From assembly GCF_000745425.1 (NCBI RefSeq), contig NZ_JQJH01000016.1:19992-83991 (forward strand): DNA of 64,000 nt, in the 5' to 3' direction. This document shows, one piece after another, positions 10,157 to 20,064 of this stretch. Position 1 is the stretch's first letter, and each line of letters starts with the position of its first letter. The notes beneath the pieces were generated by a model that was given only the letters and a program-made list of their open reading frames with translations, had not been told where the DNA came from and made no database searches. The DNA is from Beijerinckia mobilis (GTDB taxonomy: Bacteria > Pseudomonadota > Alphaproteobacteria > Rhizobiales > Beijerinckiaceae). The position numbers and the translations under genes were made by a program.

Positions 10157-11947
10157 ATGACGAAGTTTCCTGCGGCAAAATGTCGCTTTTTTTTCGCAGG
10201 CGCACGAGGCGATCTTCCACCGCTTGCCCGCATGAAAGCCTTTGCCGCAAATCAGTCTGTCTTCAAGACGCGGGTCGATTTAAAGGCTTTATGCACAAAC
10301 CCTTTTTCCGCATTGAGCCTCGCCCTGATCCTCGGAAGCATCGCCGCTGATTCCGGACTGGTTTCGTCCGCCGAGGCACGCCTGCGCCATGCCCATCATT
10401 CTCATGCTGCGCTGCACCATCGTTCTACTGCAGCGCACCATCGCCCGCATGCTACGTCATCGGGCGATTCCCTCGGCGTGCCCGCCTCCATCGCGGCGAT
10501 TGTCGTGGATGCCAATTCCAGCCACACGCTCTATGCGCGAAGCGAGCACGAATTGCGTCACCCGGCCTCGATCACCAAGGTCATGACGCTTTATCTGCTG
10601 TTCGAGCAATTGGAGAAGGGCCGTCTGCATCTCGACAGCAGGTTGCCGGTCTCTCGTCACGCGGCTGCCCAGAAACCGACCAAGCTCGGTCTGCATGCCG
10701 GGGCGACGATTAGCGTCGACGATGCCATCAAGGCTATCGTTACGCGCTCCGCAAATGATATGGCTGTGGTGATCGCTGAGGCAATCGGCGGAGAGGAAGG
10801 GACATTTGCGGATTTGATGACCCGCAAGGCCCATCAATTGGGCATGAGCCGGACGCATTTCGAAAATGCTTCCGGTCTCCCAAACGATGCCCAGGTGACG
10901 ACCGCACATGATCTCGCCATTCTGGGACGTGCCATTCAGGATCGCTTTCCGCAATATTTCCCTTATTTCTCCACTCACGTCTTCAATTATGCGGGCCAGT
11001 CAATCCGCAACCACAACCATTTGCTCGAGCAGGTTTCCGGCGTCGATGGAATCAAGACCGGCTATACCCAGGCGTCGGGCTTTAATCTCCTGACCTCCGT
11101 CAAACGTGGAGGCCGTTCCCTCGTCGCCGTCGTCCTGGGTGGCGCGAGCGCTGCCGGCCGCGACCGCATCATGGCCCGGCTGATCGAAAACCAGATCAGC
11201 AATGGTACGACCTTCCGTACCGCCGGTCTGTTGACGGAGAACACCGCGCATGACCGGCTGGTGAATTCCGGAGAGGAATTGCCGCCTGAATTGCGGCGCA
11301 TCAATATACCCATGCCCCCACGCGCCAGCTTGCTGGGAGACGACAGAACGGCGAACAGCAAGACTGACCCGTCACCAGAGCCCATCCGTGTCGCATCGGC
11401 GAGCAACGAGGTCCCAATTGTAAAGCCGCGTCCAGCTTATGTCGCCGGGACCCCTTCCCTTCCCGACCGCTCTGCCGGTGAACAGATCGCATCGAAATCC
11501 ACCGATGGCTCGACCGCACATGCAGCCGCATCCACCGGCACGACGAAAGCGGCGGTCACGCCGGCGTCTGGCCGGTATGCCCGTGCTGAATTGACGCAAA
11601 TTCTGAAGGCCGAAATGACCAAAGCGGCCCGCAGCGAATCCAGCGAGAGTGCGGCCGACAAAGCGGAGGAGGCACAAAGTCTCGCGAATTCGGCAGTCGC
11701 GCCTCGCGGCTGGGTGATCCAGATCGGCGCCACAAGCGATTTGGATCAGGCGACGGCTCTCTTGTCCCGCGCCAAGACGAAAGGCTCCAAGGCTCTGGCC
11801 AAGGCGCAGCCCTATACCGAAAAGATTCACAAAGGGTCCGAGACGCTCTATCGCGCGCGTTTTGTCGGACTGGGTGCCGAAAGCGCGGAAGAGGCCTGCA
11901 AGACCCTGAAACGCTCAGGCTTTTCTTGCTTCGCAACAAAAAATTAA
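10157..11947 (+). CDS. D-alanyl-D-alanine carboxypeptidase (peptidase S11) with C-terminal SPOR domain
   Basis: Low-molecular-weight penicillin-binding protein acting on peptidoglycan in the periplasm. Catalytic motifs: SITK (S138-K141), SAN (198-200) and KTG (300-302), counted from ATG 10157. N-terminus: basic region, hydrophobic stretch ending SSAEA, then a His-rich segment. After the S11 domain comes a long Ala/Ser/Lys-rich linker and a SPOR domain (about residues 515-596, beginning RGWVIQIG) that should bind denuded glycan at division sites. ATG at 10157 has GAGGG upstream; 10136 is also possible. The S11+SPOR architecture is common in Hyphomicrobiales. Confidence 0.93.
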   Translation: MTKFPAAKCRFFFAGARGDLPPLARMKAFAANQSVFKTRVDLKALCTNPFSALSLALILGSIAADSGLVSSAEARLRHAHHSHAALHHRSTAAHHRPHATSSGDSLGVPASIAAIVVDANSSHTLYARSEHELRHPASITKVMTLYLLFEQLEKGRLHLDSRLPVSRHAAAQKPTKLGLHAGATISVDDAIKAIVTRSANDMAVVIAEAIGGEEGTFADLMTRKAHQLGMSRTHFENASGLPNDAQVTTAHDLAILGRAIQDRFPQYFPYFSTHVFNYAGQSIRNHNHLLEQVSGVDGIKTGYTQASGFNLLTSVKRGGRSLVAVVLGGASAAGRDRIMARLIENQISNGTTFRTAGLLTENTAHDRLVNSGEELPPELRRINIPMPPRASLLGDDRTANSKTDPSPEPIRVASASNEVPIVKPRPAYVAGTPSLPDRSAGEQIASKSTDGSTAHAAASTGTTKAAVTPASGRYARAELTQILKAEMTKAARSESSESAADKAEEAQSLANSAVAPRGWVIQIGATSDLDQATALLSRAKTKGSKALAKAQPYTEKIHKGSETLYRARFVGLGAESAEEACKTLKRSGFSCFATKN

Positions 11948-12443
11948 AACCGGCTTGGATCATCCCCATTCGGATCATCCACAGAGAACCACTCAATTTC
12001 CGGGCGCGTCGCGGCTAGCAGCACGTCCGGAAAATGCATGCACTCAACCAGCAGAGCAAAGCGCTTCAATGTCGAACTCAACGTCAGGACCCGTTGCGAC
12101 AGGGTCCGTTGAGGGGGGCTCACCCTGAATTTCCGGTGGGCATTAACATAAAATTCTCAGTAGAAAGAAAATATAAATCCTTTCTCGTCATAATGGCTTC
12201 GATCGCAATGGATCGATAAATAGCATCGATCGAAGGTATAGATGCTTTTATTACCTGCTCTCGATCGAGCATGACTTGTTGCGCGTGGTCCGCTCATAGA
12301 TTTGGCTTCTTCTCGCGGCCATTCTCAAGACGGGCAGCGGCTCTCAAACCCCTATGTTTGATCGCATCAGGTCGCGAGCAAAGAGACTGGTATCGATCGT
12401 TTCGCGATGGTTTTTTCCGATCCTGTACCGCACCTGCAATGGA
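11948..12443. other. About 500-bp intergenic region
   Basis: Convergent gap between the carboxypeptidase and the J-domain gene. I see no gene, RNA or classical terminator. A short near-palindrome around 12,089-12,110 (GGACCCGTTGCGACAGGGTCC) could form a hairpin. Confidence 0.4.
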
Positions 12444-13160
12444 CTAAGCCTGATGACGCCGCATCAGAATATCTCTGGCCTCATTGACCCTCGCCGCCAG
12501 ATCAGTCGTCCCTCCAAGATCCGGATGCAGTTTTTTCATAAGCATGCGGTGCGCACGAACCAGGTCCTCACGCGTGGCACCCTTCTTAAGCCCCAGAATC
12601 TCATAAGCTTCATCTTCGGACATCGCGCCATCGCTCGCCGCCGCATGCCGCGTGTTTCGTTCACCCTCACCTGCTGCACGCCATCGGGAAAATCGGCTGT
12701 CGAAATAAGCTTCCAGTAAACGGGCACCGGCAGGATCATTGGCGAGGCAGAAATGATATAAAGCCTCGCAAGTCGGCCAGCTTTGCCGGTCGAGCCATTG
12801 CCCTTCATTCGGTCCGGCGAGGATCAAGCCGCGAATAGTGCCGGTCGTATGGTCGATTTCCATTTCGATCATCGCCGAACGCAGCCTCGAGATTCTTCCG
12901 GTCTTTCTCGAGCGGGAAGAATGGCCCTCAATCTTCTTTTCTTTATAGAGAGAAGCATAAAGACCGAAACCCAAAGCCGCGACAACCAGCGCGAAATCGA
13001 ACCTTCCGCGAAGCATCAGGAGCAGCGCCAGGGCAAAGAAAAGCGTCGCTACGATTTGTTTCATCAAGCGTATACGAGCAGCAGGTTCAGCACGCACAAA
13101 TTTCTGACGGAGGACCAAGCCCGTCAAAATAATAAGAAGCCCCGCTAAAACAAAAAGCAT
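12444..13160 (-). CDS. Membrane-anchored J-domain (DnaJ-like) protein
   Basis: About 238 aa with one or two N-terminal hydrophobic segments (MLFVLAGLLIILTGLVL, then a second near residue 40-65) and a C-terminal J domain: EDEAYEILGLKKGATREDL, then the diagnostic HPD in KKLHPDLGG and the closing AARVNEARDIL helix. J domains stimulate Hsp70 ATPase; this layout resembles the inner-membrane DjlA/TIM14-like proteins of alphaproteobacteria. GTG at 13172 is an alternative start; the ATG at 13160 is preferred because GGGG lies upstream. Client and precise role are unknown. Confidence 0.88.
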   Translation of the reverse strand: MLFVLAGLLIILTGLVLRQKFVRAEPAARIRLMKQIVATLFFALALLLMLRGRFDFALVVAALGFGLYASLYKEKKIEGHSSRSRKTGRISRLRSAMIEMEIDHTTGTIRGLILAGPNEGQWLDRQSWPTCEALYHFCLANDPAGARLLEAYFDSRFSRWRAAGEGERNTRHAAASDGAMSEDEAYEILGLKKGATREDLVRAHRMLMKKLHPDLGGTTDLAARVNEARDILMRRHQA

Positions 13161-13496
13161 GGCCTGCCCCACGGCATATGAAAACCATTCGCATCACACC
13201 ATAAATGACCGGCCATGAGCCAATTCCACCGGAAAAACAAGCGGGCGGAAAATATATCATACTCACGAAACTGGTCGGCGCGGCAGAATAGAATATCCTC
13301 GATCAAATAGGCAGAATTTTTGAAATGCCCTCCGGCTTTATCGAAAAGACCGGCAGCCGGCAGCGCATCGATAGCGGCAACGCTGGCGCTCCTCGCCTTT
13401 CCCAGAGCACCAGGAAAGACGACCTTCGCGACAAACAATGCAGTGCGCGGCGATAAGAAGCACATCGTTCACGCCGCGAGAGGTTCGGGCAAGGCT
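13161..13496. other. 336-bp intergenic region
   Basis: Separates two co-directional minus-strand genes. A minus-strand frame of 106 codons (13145-13465) overlaps the J-domain start and shows no recognisable domain; I do not call it a gene. Confidence 0.35.
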
Positions 13497-14150
13497 CTAA
13501 ACGGCCTCATATTTTTCTATAAACCAGCTTTCCTGCGCCGCGCCCTGCTCCCAATCGCGCCACGCAGGAAGGGCCATCATCGCTTCCATGTAGTCTCGGG
13601 TCGGAGCGGAGACCGGGACCTCATAGATGTGGAAGCGATTGACGATCGGAGCGAACATAGCGTCAACTGCACTGAAGGCGCCCGCCAAAAATGGCCCATC
13701 CTGCCCAAAGCGCCCACGCATCCTCGCAAAAGCCTCTTCCAATCGCGCAACTTCCGCAACGACTTCCGGAGTCAATTCCTTTGCCGCAGGTTTACGCCGC
13801 ATGTTCATCGGCAGCTGGCCACGCGTGCGAAGAAATCCCGAATGCATTTCAGCAGCAAAAGAGCGGGCTTCGGCGCGCGCCTTTTCATCACGCGGCCAGA
13901 CGGCCAAGTCAGGAAACTTTTCTGCTATATATTCGATGATCGCGAGAGAATCCCAGATGACGAGATCATCAGCATGCAGGACAGGGCATTTGCCGGTTGG
14001 TGAGTAGCGCAGAAAAATCTCTGTCGTATCAGCCTGACCAAGCGGAAGCGTAATGTCCTCGAAGGCGATGCCAAAGTGCCGCATTAAAATCCAGGGCCTG
14101 AACGACCAGGAGGAATAGGCCTTATTGGCGATGATCAATGTTAAGGGCAC
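13497..14150 (-). CDS. Glutathione S-transferase family protein
   Basis: 217 aa, two-domain GST: thioredoxin-like N-domain (ANKAYSSWSFRPWILMRHFG, then SPTGKCPVL with the cis-Pro, and WDSLAIIEYIAEKFPD binding the gamma-glutamyl part) and an all-helical C-domain with FLAGAFSAVDAMFAPIVNR. The YSSWSLRPWL-type N-terminus places it in the group related to maleylacetoacetate isomerase/YfcF-like GSTs; the substrate is unknown. GTG at 14150 is preferred over ATG 14177 because GGAG lies six bases upstream and the family starts at PLTLIIANK. Confidence 0.9.
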   Translation of the reverse strand: MPLTLIIANKAYSSWSFRPWILMRHFGIAFEDITLPLGQADTTEIFLRYSPTGKCPVLHADDLVIWDSLAIIEYIAEKFPDLAVWPRDEKARAEARSFAAEMHSGFLRTRGQLPMNMRRKPAAKELTPEVVAEVARLEEAFARMRGRFGQDGPFLAGAFSAVDAMFAPIVNRFHIYEVPVSAPTRDYMEAMMALPAWRDWEQGAAQESWFIEKYEAV

Positions 14151-14256
14151 GGAAGTCTCCAGCTGACATCTCGGCACGCCGGCCCGAGCAAATCTGAAAA
14201 TAGCCTCGTGGAATCGGCTCCGCGATCAGAAACGACCACCGTCACTATCCAATACG

Positions 14257-15051
14257 CTATGGCGCGGGAAACAAAGCAGTGGTCTTGCCGGTCAGATAAT
14301 AGACGACGAGCCCGATCCATTCCCGGATACTTGAATCGAGCGTCTGCATCCGCTCCTGCACCGTCGCATAAGTCGTCCAATCGAGATCATTGCCGAAGGT
14401 CCGATAATCGGCGTTGTAAGGAATGACGTCGAATCCGACTTTGCGAAAAATACCGACAGATCGCGGCATATGGACTGCTGACGTCACCAGAAGATAAACC
14501 TCTCCCGGCTTAGGCTTCACCAGATCACGGGTGAAGACGGCATTCTCCCACGTATTGCGGGACTCTTCCTCGAATTCCATCCTCTCCGGAGGAACGCCAA
14601 GGTCGAGCCATAATTGACGCACGGTGGTCGATTCGACCGGCACATTTCGGTTCAGCGTTCCATTGCCGCCCGTAAAGATCAGTTTCGCTTCCGGAAACAT
14701 CCTCGACAAAGTGACCCCACTGGTCAGACGCGATCCGGAAGCCGCCAGCACCGGCACGCCGCGAGTCTGCGCACGCCAGGGATCGAGCGCACCGCCAAGC
14801 ACGATAATGCCGGTGGGATGAATTTCGTGAAGATTGGGATTAGGAAACCGGTCTTCGAGCGGCCTCATCACCAGCGTCGGCAGGGGAGTCAGAAAGGCTA
14901 TCGCCATCAGGAGAATCGCCGCCGCGACCAGCCGGCGGCCGGTGTCCTTCCACCAGGTACAGGTCAGTATAAGACCGACAAGAGCAAGCAGAAGCAGGAA
15001 ATTGCCGGGCTCCGCGAGAGTCCAGAAAATCTTCGACAGAACGAAGAACAT
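14257..15051 (-). CDS. YdcF/SanA-like (DUF218) membrane protein
   Basis: 264 aa with two N-terminal transmembrane segments (about 8-32 and 38-58) and a DUF218 domain outside: GIIVLGGALDP, AKLIFTGGNG, EEESRNTWENAVF and the VTSAVHMPRSVGIFRKVGF block. ElyC, a member of this group, supports envelope integrity and lipid-carrier availability in E. coli; SanA and YdcF are other members. An envelope role is therefore likely but not proven. The ATG at 15051 gives an immediate membrane anchor. Confidence 0.87.
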   Translation of the reverse strand: MFFVLSKIFWTLAEPGNFLLLLALVGLILTCTWWKDTGRRLVAAAILLMAIAFLTPLPTLVMRPLEDRFPNPNLHEIHPTGIIVLGGALDPWRAQTRGVPVLAASGSRLTSGVTLSRMFPEAKLIFTGGNGTLNRNVPVESTTVRQLWLDLGVPPERMEFEEESRNTWENAVFTRDLVKPKPGEVYLLVTSAVHMPRSVGIFRKVGFDVIPYNADYRTFGNDLDWTTYATVQERMQTLDSSIREWIGLVVYYLTGKTTALFPAP

Positions 15052-15259
15052 CGTAAATCCTGATGTTCGAGCGGAACCGGTTTCCCGCTTCGCTCAAGCA
15101 AACGATGGGTGGCTTCAAAACGGAGGCGGGATCCGACCGAGCGAATCCGGCCGTTCTGCTATGGGCCAGACCTTGACTGTTTGCAAGCCTGGCACGGCCA
15201 TCGTTTACACTTCAACCCGAACGAGACCATTCTCTCGGAGGATCACGGCTGACGGGGAT

Positions 15260-15499
15260 TCATTCATCAGCACTTTCTTCCCCTTCCGGCGATGGCACCG
15301 AAGACGAATCACCGGCCACGACATAGCTGCCACTCAGCCAGCGGTGCAGATCAATATCGGCGCACCGTTTGGAACAGAACGGACGATAGGACACCATCTG
15401 CGGTTTCCCGCAGATCGGGCATGGCCGGGAAGACGCTGCTTCCTGTCCTTTATTGGTCTCGTCTTTCGCCTTCATGGATCGCTCGACTGCATAGGCCAA
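15260..15499 (-). CDS. yacG: DNA gyrase inhibitor YacG (zinc-binding)
   Basis: 79 aa with the YacG four-cysteine zinc knuckle: CPIC, then FCSKRC 15 residues later, followed by [15 protein letters not shown], nearly identical to the family signature. YacG binds GyrB in E. coli and blocks DNA binding. It closes an infA-maf-yacG cluster, 24 bp after maf. The C-terminus is acidic ([10 protein letters not shown]). The N-terminal extension of about 20 residues before CPIC is Lys/Glu/Gln-rich. Confidence 0.93.
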   Translation of the reverse strand: MAYAVERSMKAKDETNKGQEAASSRPCPICGKPQMVSYRPFCSKRCADIDLHRWLSGSYVVAGDSSSVPSPEGEESADE

Positions 15500-15523
15500 A
15501 GAGACGTGGCGGCGAATATAGAA

Positions 15524-16222
15524 TTAAGCAAGCCCCGTCTTCCATCCCGCATGAACAGGAAAGCCCTCACCCGCCAGCAAGGCCATAGTCTCGTATAAAG
15601 GCAGTCCGACAACGCTGGGATAGGAACCGGACAGTTTGAGAACGAAGGCACCGGCCAGACCCTGAATCGCATAACCGCCAGCCTTGCCGCGCCATTCTCC
15701 GGATTCAAGATAAGCCTCGATCTCGCGGCGCGACAGGCGTTTGAAACGGACACGCGTCTCCACGAGCCTATGCCGCGCGCCGCCATGCGGCGTGATCAGG
15801 GTGACGCCTGTATGCACCCGGTGGGCGCGTCCGGATAAAAGTTCAAGGCAGGTCTCCGCCTCTTCCACCAGTTCGCATTTCGGCAGAATGCGGCGGCCAA
15901 CGCTTACGACCGTATCCGCTGCGAGCAGATAGGCCCCGACACCGTCCGCTCTTGTCTTGGCGATTGCGGCAGCCGCGACAGCTTTTTCCTCGGCGAGACG
16001 GCTCGCGAGCTTGCGCGGCAATTCCCCCTTTTCCGGCGTCTCGTCGAGATCGGCGGGAAGCAAAGCATCTGGCTCAAGACCGATTTGCTGCAGCAAGGCT
16101 ACGCGGCGAGGCGAGGCGGAGGCCAATATGAGTTTCGGCCGCGCGTGCTGCCCTGCCTTGCTTTCATTTTCAGAGGCCAATTCGGAGACCAAGCAGACGC
16201 TCTCATTTTTGTCGCTCATCAC
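15524..16222 (-). CDS. maf: Maf-like nucleoside triphosphate pyrophosphatase
   Basis: House-cleaning pyrophosphatase that hydrolyses non-canonical or m7G/dTTP/UTP-type nucleotides. Motifs: [10 protein letters not shown] at about residues 31-40, then AADTVVSVG and [16 protein letters not shown], and the [12 protein letters not shown] closing motif. At 232 aa it is about 25-30 residues longer at the N-terminus than typical Maf; the extension is polar and may be partly untranslated. Downstream of infA by 28 bp and upstream of yacG, so probably one transcript. Confidence 0.93.
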   Translation of the reverse strand: MMSDKNESVCLVSELASENESKAGQHARPKLILASASPRRVALLQQIGLEPDALLPADLDETPEKGELPRKLASRLAEEKAVAAAAIAKTRADGVGAYLLAADTVVSVGRRILPKCELVEEAETCLELLSGRAHRVHTGVTLITPHGGARHRLVETRVRFKRLSRREIEAYLESGEWRGKAGGYAIQGLAGAFVLKLSGSYPSVVGLPLYETMALLAGEGFPVHAGWKTGLA

Positions 16223-16250
16223 GGCGCGGCGCCCACAAGCGGAGATCGAA

Positions 16251-16469
16251 TCATTTGAAGCGATAGGTGATGCGACCCTTGGTCAGGTCATAAGGCGTCA
16301 TCTCGACAAGAACCTTGTCGCCGGTCAACACGCGGATGCGGTTCTTGCGCATCTTTCCAGCGGTATGAGCGATAATCTCATGTTCGTTTTCGAGCTTGAC
16401 ACGAAACGTGGCGTTGGGGAGCAATTCGACGACGACACCGGGAAATTCGAGTAATTCTTCTTTCGACAT
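16251..16469 (-). CDS. infA: Translation initiation factor IF-1
   Basis: 72-aa S1/OB-fold protein with the classic alphaproteobacterial IF-1 sequence: [20 protein letters not shown], then [20 protein letters not shown] and the ending GRITYRFK. It binds the 30S A site during initiation. ATG at 16469 is the true start (AAGGA seven bases upstream), although the frame is open to 16514. First gene of the infA-maf-yacG cluster. Confidence 0.97.
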   Translation of the reverse strand: MSKEELLEFPGVVVELLPNATFRVKLENEHEIIAHTAGKMRKNRIRVLTGDKVLVEMTPYDLTKGRITYRFK

Positions 16470-16841
16470 TTGTTTCCTTGTTGCAGGCCGCCAATTGCTC
16501 AATGCTTTTCGCAATTGTGATAAGCGGCAAGATTTGTTTCAGACACCCAATGTTCAATACTGCGGAGGCGAACAATCGCATCCACAGCGTTCAGAACGAT
16601 CAAAAGCCGGATCACCCACACCACCGCGGTCAAGAAACGGCTCGTGAAAGGCGCCGGCAAATCGGTCGAAGGCGCTCGACAGCGTCGATCGGCCCGTTTT
16701 GAATTCGGGGACCCTAATCGAGAATGGGGGATTTGTGAACAAGCGAAGGCCGCTGGTCGATAAGTTCGTACCTTTTCTTTATGGAGACGGTGACCGCCCG
16801 CTGTCCGAGCGTGCGTTCCGGAAACGCCGAGAGGGAATCCT
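16470..16841. other. About 370-bp divergent promoter region infA / O-methyltransferase
   Basis: No gene is supported; short frames on both strands lack ribosome sites and recognisable motifs. It must contain the infA promoter (minus) and probably the promoter of the methyltransferase (plus). Confidence 0.4.
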
Positions 16842-17522
16842 ATGCCGCAGGAGCTATGGATCGAAGTCGATCATTATATCAATGATCTCTTTATAAAGCC
16901 GGACAAGGAATTCGATACAACGCTCGAAAAAGTGCTGGCACGCAGCACAGCCGCAGGTCTGCCAGCCATCAATGTCGCGCCGAACCAGGGCAAGCTCCTC
17001 TCCCTTCTGGCACAGATGATCGGAGCACGCGCCATTCTCGAAATAGGAACCCTCGGCGCCTACAGTACCATCTGGCTGGCACGCGCCCTCCCGGCTGGCG
17101 GCTTTCTCATCAGTCTCGAAGCCAATGCGGATCATGCCGCGGTTGCGCGCGCCAATATCGAAGATGCCGGATTTCAGGACAAAGTCGAAGTGCAGCTCGG
17201 CCCGGCACTTGAAACTCTTCCGCGGATCAAAGCTGAAGGGAAAGGCCCCTTCGACCTCGTTTTCATCGACGCCGACAAGCCCAGCACACCGGATTATTTC
17301 CTGCAGGCGCTTCAGCTTTGCCGCAAGGGCGGGATCATCATCGTCGATAATGTCATCCGTGACGGAAAGGTGATCGATAAAACGAGTACAGACCCCAATG
17401 TCCGGGGAATCAGGAAATTCAATCAGCTGGTTGCCGCCGAACCACGGGTTACAGCCACGGCTCTGCAAACCGTAGGATCGAAAGGCTATGACGGACTTGC
17501 TCTTATTCAGGTGATCGGCTGA
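16842..17522 (+). CDS. SAM-dependent O-methyltransferase (caffeoyl-CoA OMT/MdmC type)
   Basis: 226 aa class-I methyltransferase of the Methyltransf_3 family. Motif I is ILEIGTLGAYSTIWLA, the acidic metal-binding motif is FIDADKP with VDNVI following, and the typical GIRKFN segment is near the end. These enzymes are usually Mg-dependent catechol/hydroxamate O-methyltransferases; the substrate is unknown. The ATG is preceded by AGGGAATCCT. It is divergent from infA and stands alone. Confidence 0.92.
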   Translation: MPQELWIEVDHYINDLFIKPDKEFDTTLEKVLARSTAAGLPAINVAPNQGKLLSLLAQMIGARAILEIGTLGAYSTIWLARALPAGGFLISLEANADHAAVARANIEDAGFQDKVEVQLGPALETLPRIKAEGKGPFDLVFIDADKPSTPDYFLQALQLCRKGGIIIVDNVIRDGKVIDKTSTDPNVRGIRKFNQLVAAEPRVTATALQTVGSKGYDGLALIQVIG

Positions 17523-17617
17523 ACTGACTGTGCGGGAATAAGCATTGGACAATCAAGCGATTGGAATGAAACAGCCATGGTTTGGAACCATCTCATTTCG
17601 CAGCGGAATTGGATATT

Positions 17618-19567
17618 CTAATTGAGCCATGCAGGCCGCACGCCCTTTGGTTTTTCCAACACTTTGATTGTCAGAGGATATTTACCTGTCACTTTCAGGA
17701 TACCTCCGCTGAGGGAAAGAAACGGGCTCTCAATGACAGGCCGCTCGGCATAAGGCATGATCTGTCCGTCACGAAGGATTTCGGGAAGGGCTTTCCAATA
17801 GCCCGGATGTTCGACATCCGGATTAGGAATTATGAATCGAACTTCCGTATTCCCATAGCGAATGCTGGGATGTTCACGATCATACGTCGGAAGATCTGCC
17901 GTGACCCTCTCCTGAAACTCTTCAAATGAGTCCTTTTGACTCTCGACTGCAATAAAAATTGCGGTCTTCGGCTCGCGTATCTTCAGCACGATGAATTCAT
18001 CATCGAGAGTTTTGGGTAGATCAATGGCCTGTTCGAACAGGCCATTGAGACTGACGAGCGCCATAAAAACTTTGTCCTTACGGATAAAAGCCAAATTATC
18101 CTTCACGAGTAGTTGATCGACGGTTTTTGGAATCCGGCACTGTACCAGTCGAAGCAGATGATCCTGATGCTGGTCACGCTCGTTCGGATAATGATCACGG
18201 CTAGTAAAAGCCTGTGTGTTCGGCCAAGGATCCTGCATCGGAATCGAGGTAAGCAACACGGCATGGTGCTCATCGAATCGCGCAGTTTGCAGAAACGGCG
18301 ACCAGAAATCCGTCGTCCAGGCATTCTCCCCGGAATTGCTGCGCCAATAAGGGTGCTGGCATTCAATCATATTGCGGGCAGCATCGGACTTGAAGGCAAG
18401 TGCGAAGCTTTGATTATGGTCGCTATAACCGAAGGGATTGAAAACGAAATTTCCCGTTGCCAGAGCGTAGTCGTGGTCGAACCATGCGTCTCCATAGGCA
18501 ATCGGGAACGTCGGATCATCCCATTTTGTGAAGGCCGGAGTCCTTACCCGCAGCGCATATCCCGTGTTGGGCAACGACCACGCCGTTTGCGGCGGGCGCC
18601 AGCCTGAAAGCGCAAGCATCAGAACAAAGTCATCACCGTGATGGTCGGCACCGGAGGGACCTCTCAGACTGAGCTTGGGTTCTCCAAAATAATACCATAG
18701 TATTTGTTGTGTTATTGCTTGGAAACTCGGCCAACTTTTATATTTTGATACGTTTAGCTCGTCAGTATTCCTTCGGGTCAGTGGAGGCAGGACAAGGCCA
18801 TCAAAGGAATCCACTTTGAGCGTCAAGACCTCAAGTGCCGCCTGTTCTTTTGCCATCTGGACAACTTCTTTATCCGCCGCAAAATCAATCAAATTCAGCA
18901 ATGGGACAAGATTGACGGCGGCGTAAGTCGTCGAAAGCATTTCGTCCATACCGGATTGAAACAATCGCCAATGGCGTCTTTGCAAAAGATCTTTCAACTT
19001 TGTCATCACCTCCTGAGAAGTGAATTTATGGCCCTTACTGTCAGTCCAGGTCCTTTCCGGAAATAATTGTGCAAGCAAATACCATGAGGATTCTTGTGTT
19101 ATCATCATATTTGAGGTTCCATGCCCGAACAATGGTCTGTGTCTCGAGACCAGATCTGAAGAAACCTCCTCCAATTGTACGTCACTGAGGCAATTTTTAT
19201 ATGTAAATAAATATCTAACTAATGGTGGCAGAACGAATAGCTCATCCTTATACTGACCAAGCTGTAACTTTCCAAGATCGGTCATGTATTTTGTATGATC
19301 GCTATTTTCACAGCCGAGCTTCGATATAGCACCCAAGATATTATAAGCCTTGAATTTATCGGCATCAATTGGGGCTGCCGATGGATACATATTTATAACA
19401 TTTACATGTCGATGTGCGATGCCAAGCTTAGTATCATTTACAGAGTTGACTGATATGTTCATTCCTACAGCGTCAGGATTCTTTGGATCAGCGATTACAA
19501 TATCTGATGAAAACAAGATAGCTAATTGAAAATATATAACGGCAGCAGAAGAGCGGAATGTCATCAT
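17618..19567 (-). CDS. Secreted protein of unknown function, possible alpha/alpha-toroid carbohydrate-active fold
   Basis: 649 aa with an N-terminal hydrophobic signal (ends around VIADP, residue 27). The centre (about 140-320) is helical and contains FGHGTSNMMITQESSWYLL, WYYFG and HHGDDFVLML; the C-terminal third is beta-rich. The helical-then-beta-sheet order and aromatic-rich motifs recall polysaccharide lyase/heparinase-like proteins, but I recognise no catalytic signature, so the function is not assigned. The 5' half is AT-rich with codon use unlike the flanking genes. It is divergent from a Wzy/WaaL-like gene, which suggests an exopolysaccharide role. Confidence 0.6.
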   Translation of the reverse strand: MMTFRSSAAVIYFQLAILFSSDIVIADPKNPDAVGMNISVNSVNDTKLGIAHRHVNVINMYPSAAPIDADKFKAYNILGAISKLGCENSDHTKYMTDLGKLQLGQYKDELFVLPPLVRYLFTYKNCLSDVQLEEVSSDLVSRHRPLFGHGTSNMMITQESSWYLLAQLFPERTWTDSKGHKFTSQEVMTKLKDLLQRRHWRLFQSGMDEMLSTTYAAVNLVPLLNLIDFAADKEVVQMAKEQAALEVLTLKVDSFDGLVLPPLTRRNTDELNVSKYKSWPSFQAITQQILWYYFGEPKLSLRGPSGADHHGDDFVLMLALSGWRPPQTAWSLPNTGYALRVRTPAFTKWDDPTFPIAYGDAWFDHDYALATGNFVFNPFGYSDHNQSFALAFKSDAARNMIECQHPYWRSNSGENAWTTDFWSPFLQTARFDEHHAVLLTSIPMQDPWPNTQAFTSRDHYPNERDQHQDHLLRLVQCRIPKTVDQLLVKDNLAFIRKDKVFMALVSLNGLFEQAIDLPKTLDDEFIVLKIREPKTAIFIAVESQKDSFEEFQERVTADLPTYDREHPSIRYGNTEVRFIIPNPDVEHPGYWKALPEILRDGQIMPYAERPVIESPFLSLSGGILKVTGKYPLTIKVLEKPKGVRPAWLN

Positions 19568-20064
19568 GGCCGGGTCTCTGAGATTGCATCGAAGGTCGAG
19601 TACCGAATTTGCGTGCTTGCCTCACCAATTTACTGCGACACAACCCCTGCTCGACAAAAAAATGTGATACTCGTTTTTTCGCTAAAGCAATATTGTGCTT
19701 TCGCATATGACACTTTATAAACGATCAAAAGCACTGGCTTGTATGACAATAGAGTTGTCAATTGCTTGATAATTTCATCAGGTAAAGAATCAACTCATAT
19801 ATCACTTATGTCATCTCAAAGAAGATATTTTCCTAACTAAACATAATGTTATTTGCGCAATTAAAATAACTTAGCAGCATGTATATGTATATGTATATGC
19901 CATAATAAATATACATTTCTATAAATAAAAATATTAAAAATAAAAACATTCGCATTTCTTGCCAGAATTTTATGAACCGATTCTATATTTTATTTACGAT
20001 GGGACTTTATAATGCAGAAAGATGTTTTGCAAGACACTAATAAATATGCACCTATTTCGATGAA
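19568..20064. other. AT-rich divergent intergenic region
   Basis: About 500 bp, much richer in A+T than the rest of the chromosome; contains a short (TATATG)n-like tract near 19,880-19,898 and long A/T runs to 20,040. No gene seen. It separates two divergent putative surface-polysaccharide genes and presumably holds both promoters. Confidence 0.5.
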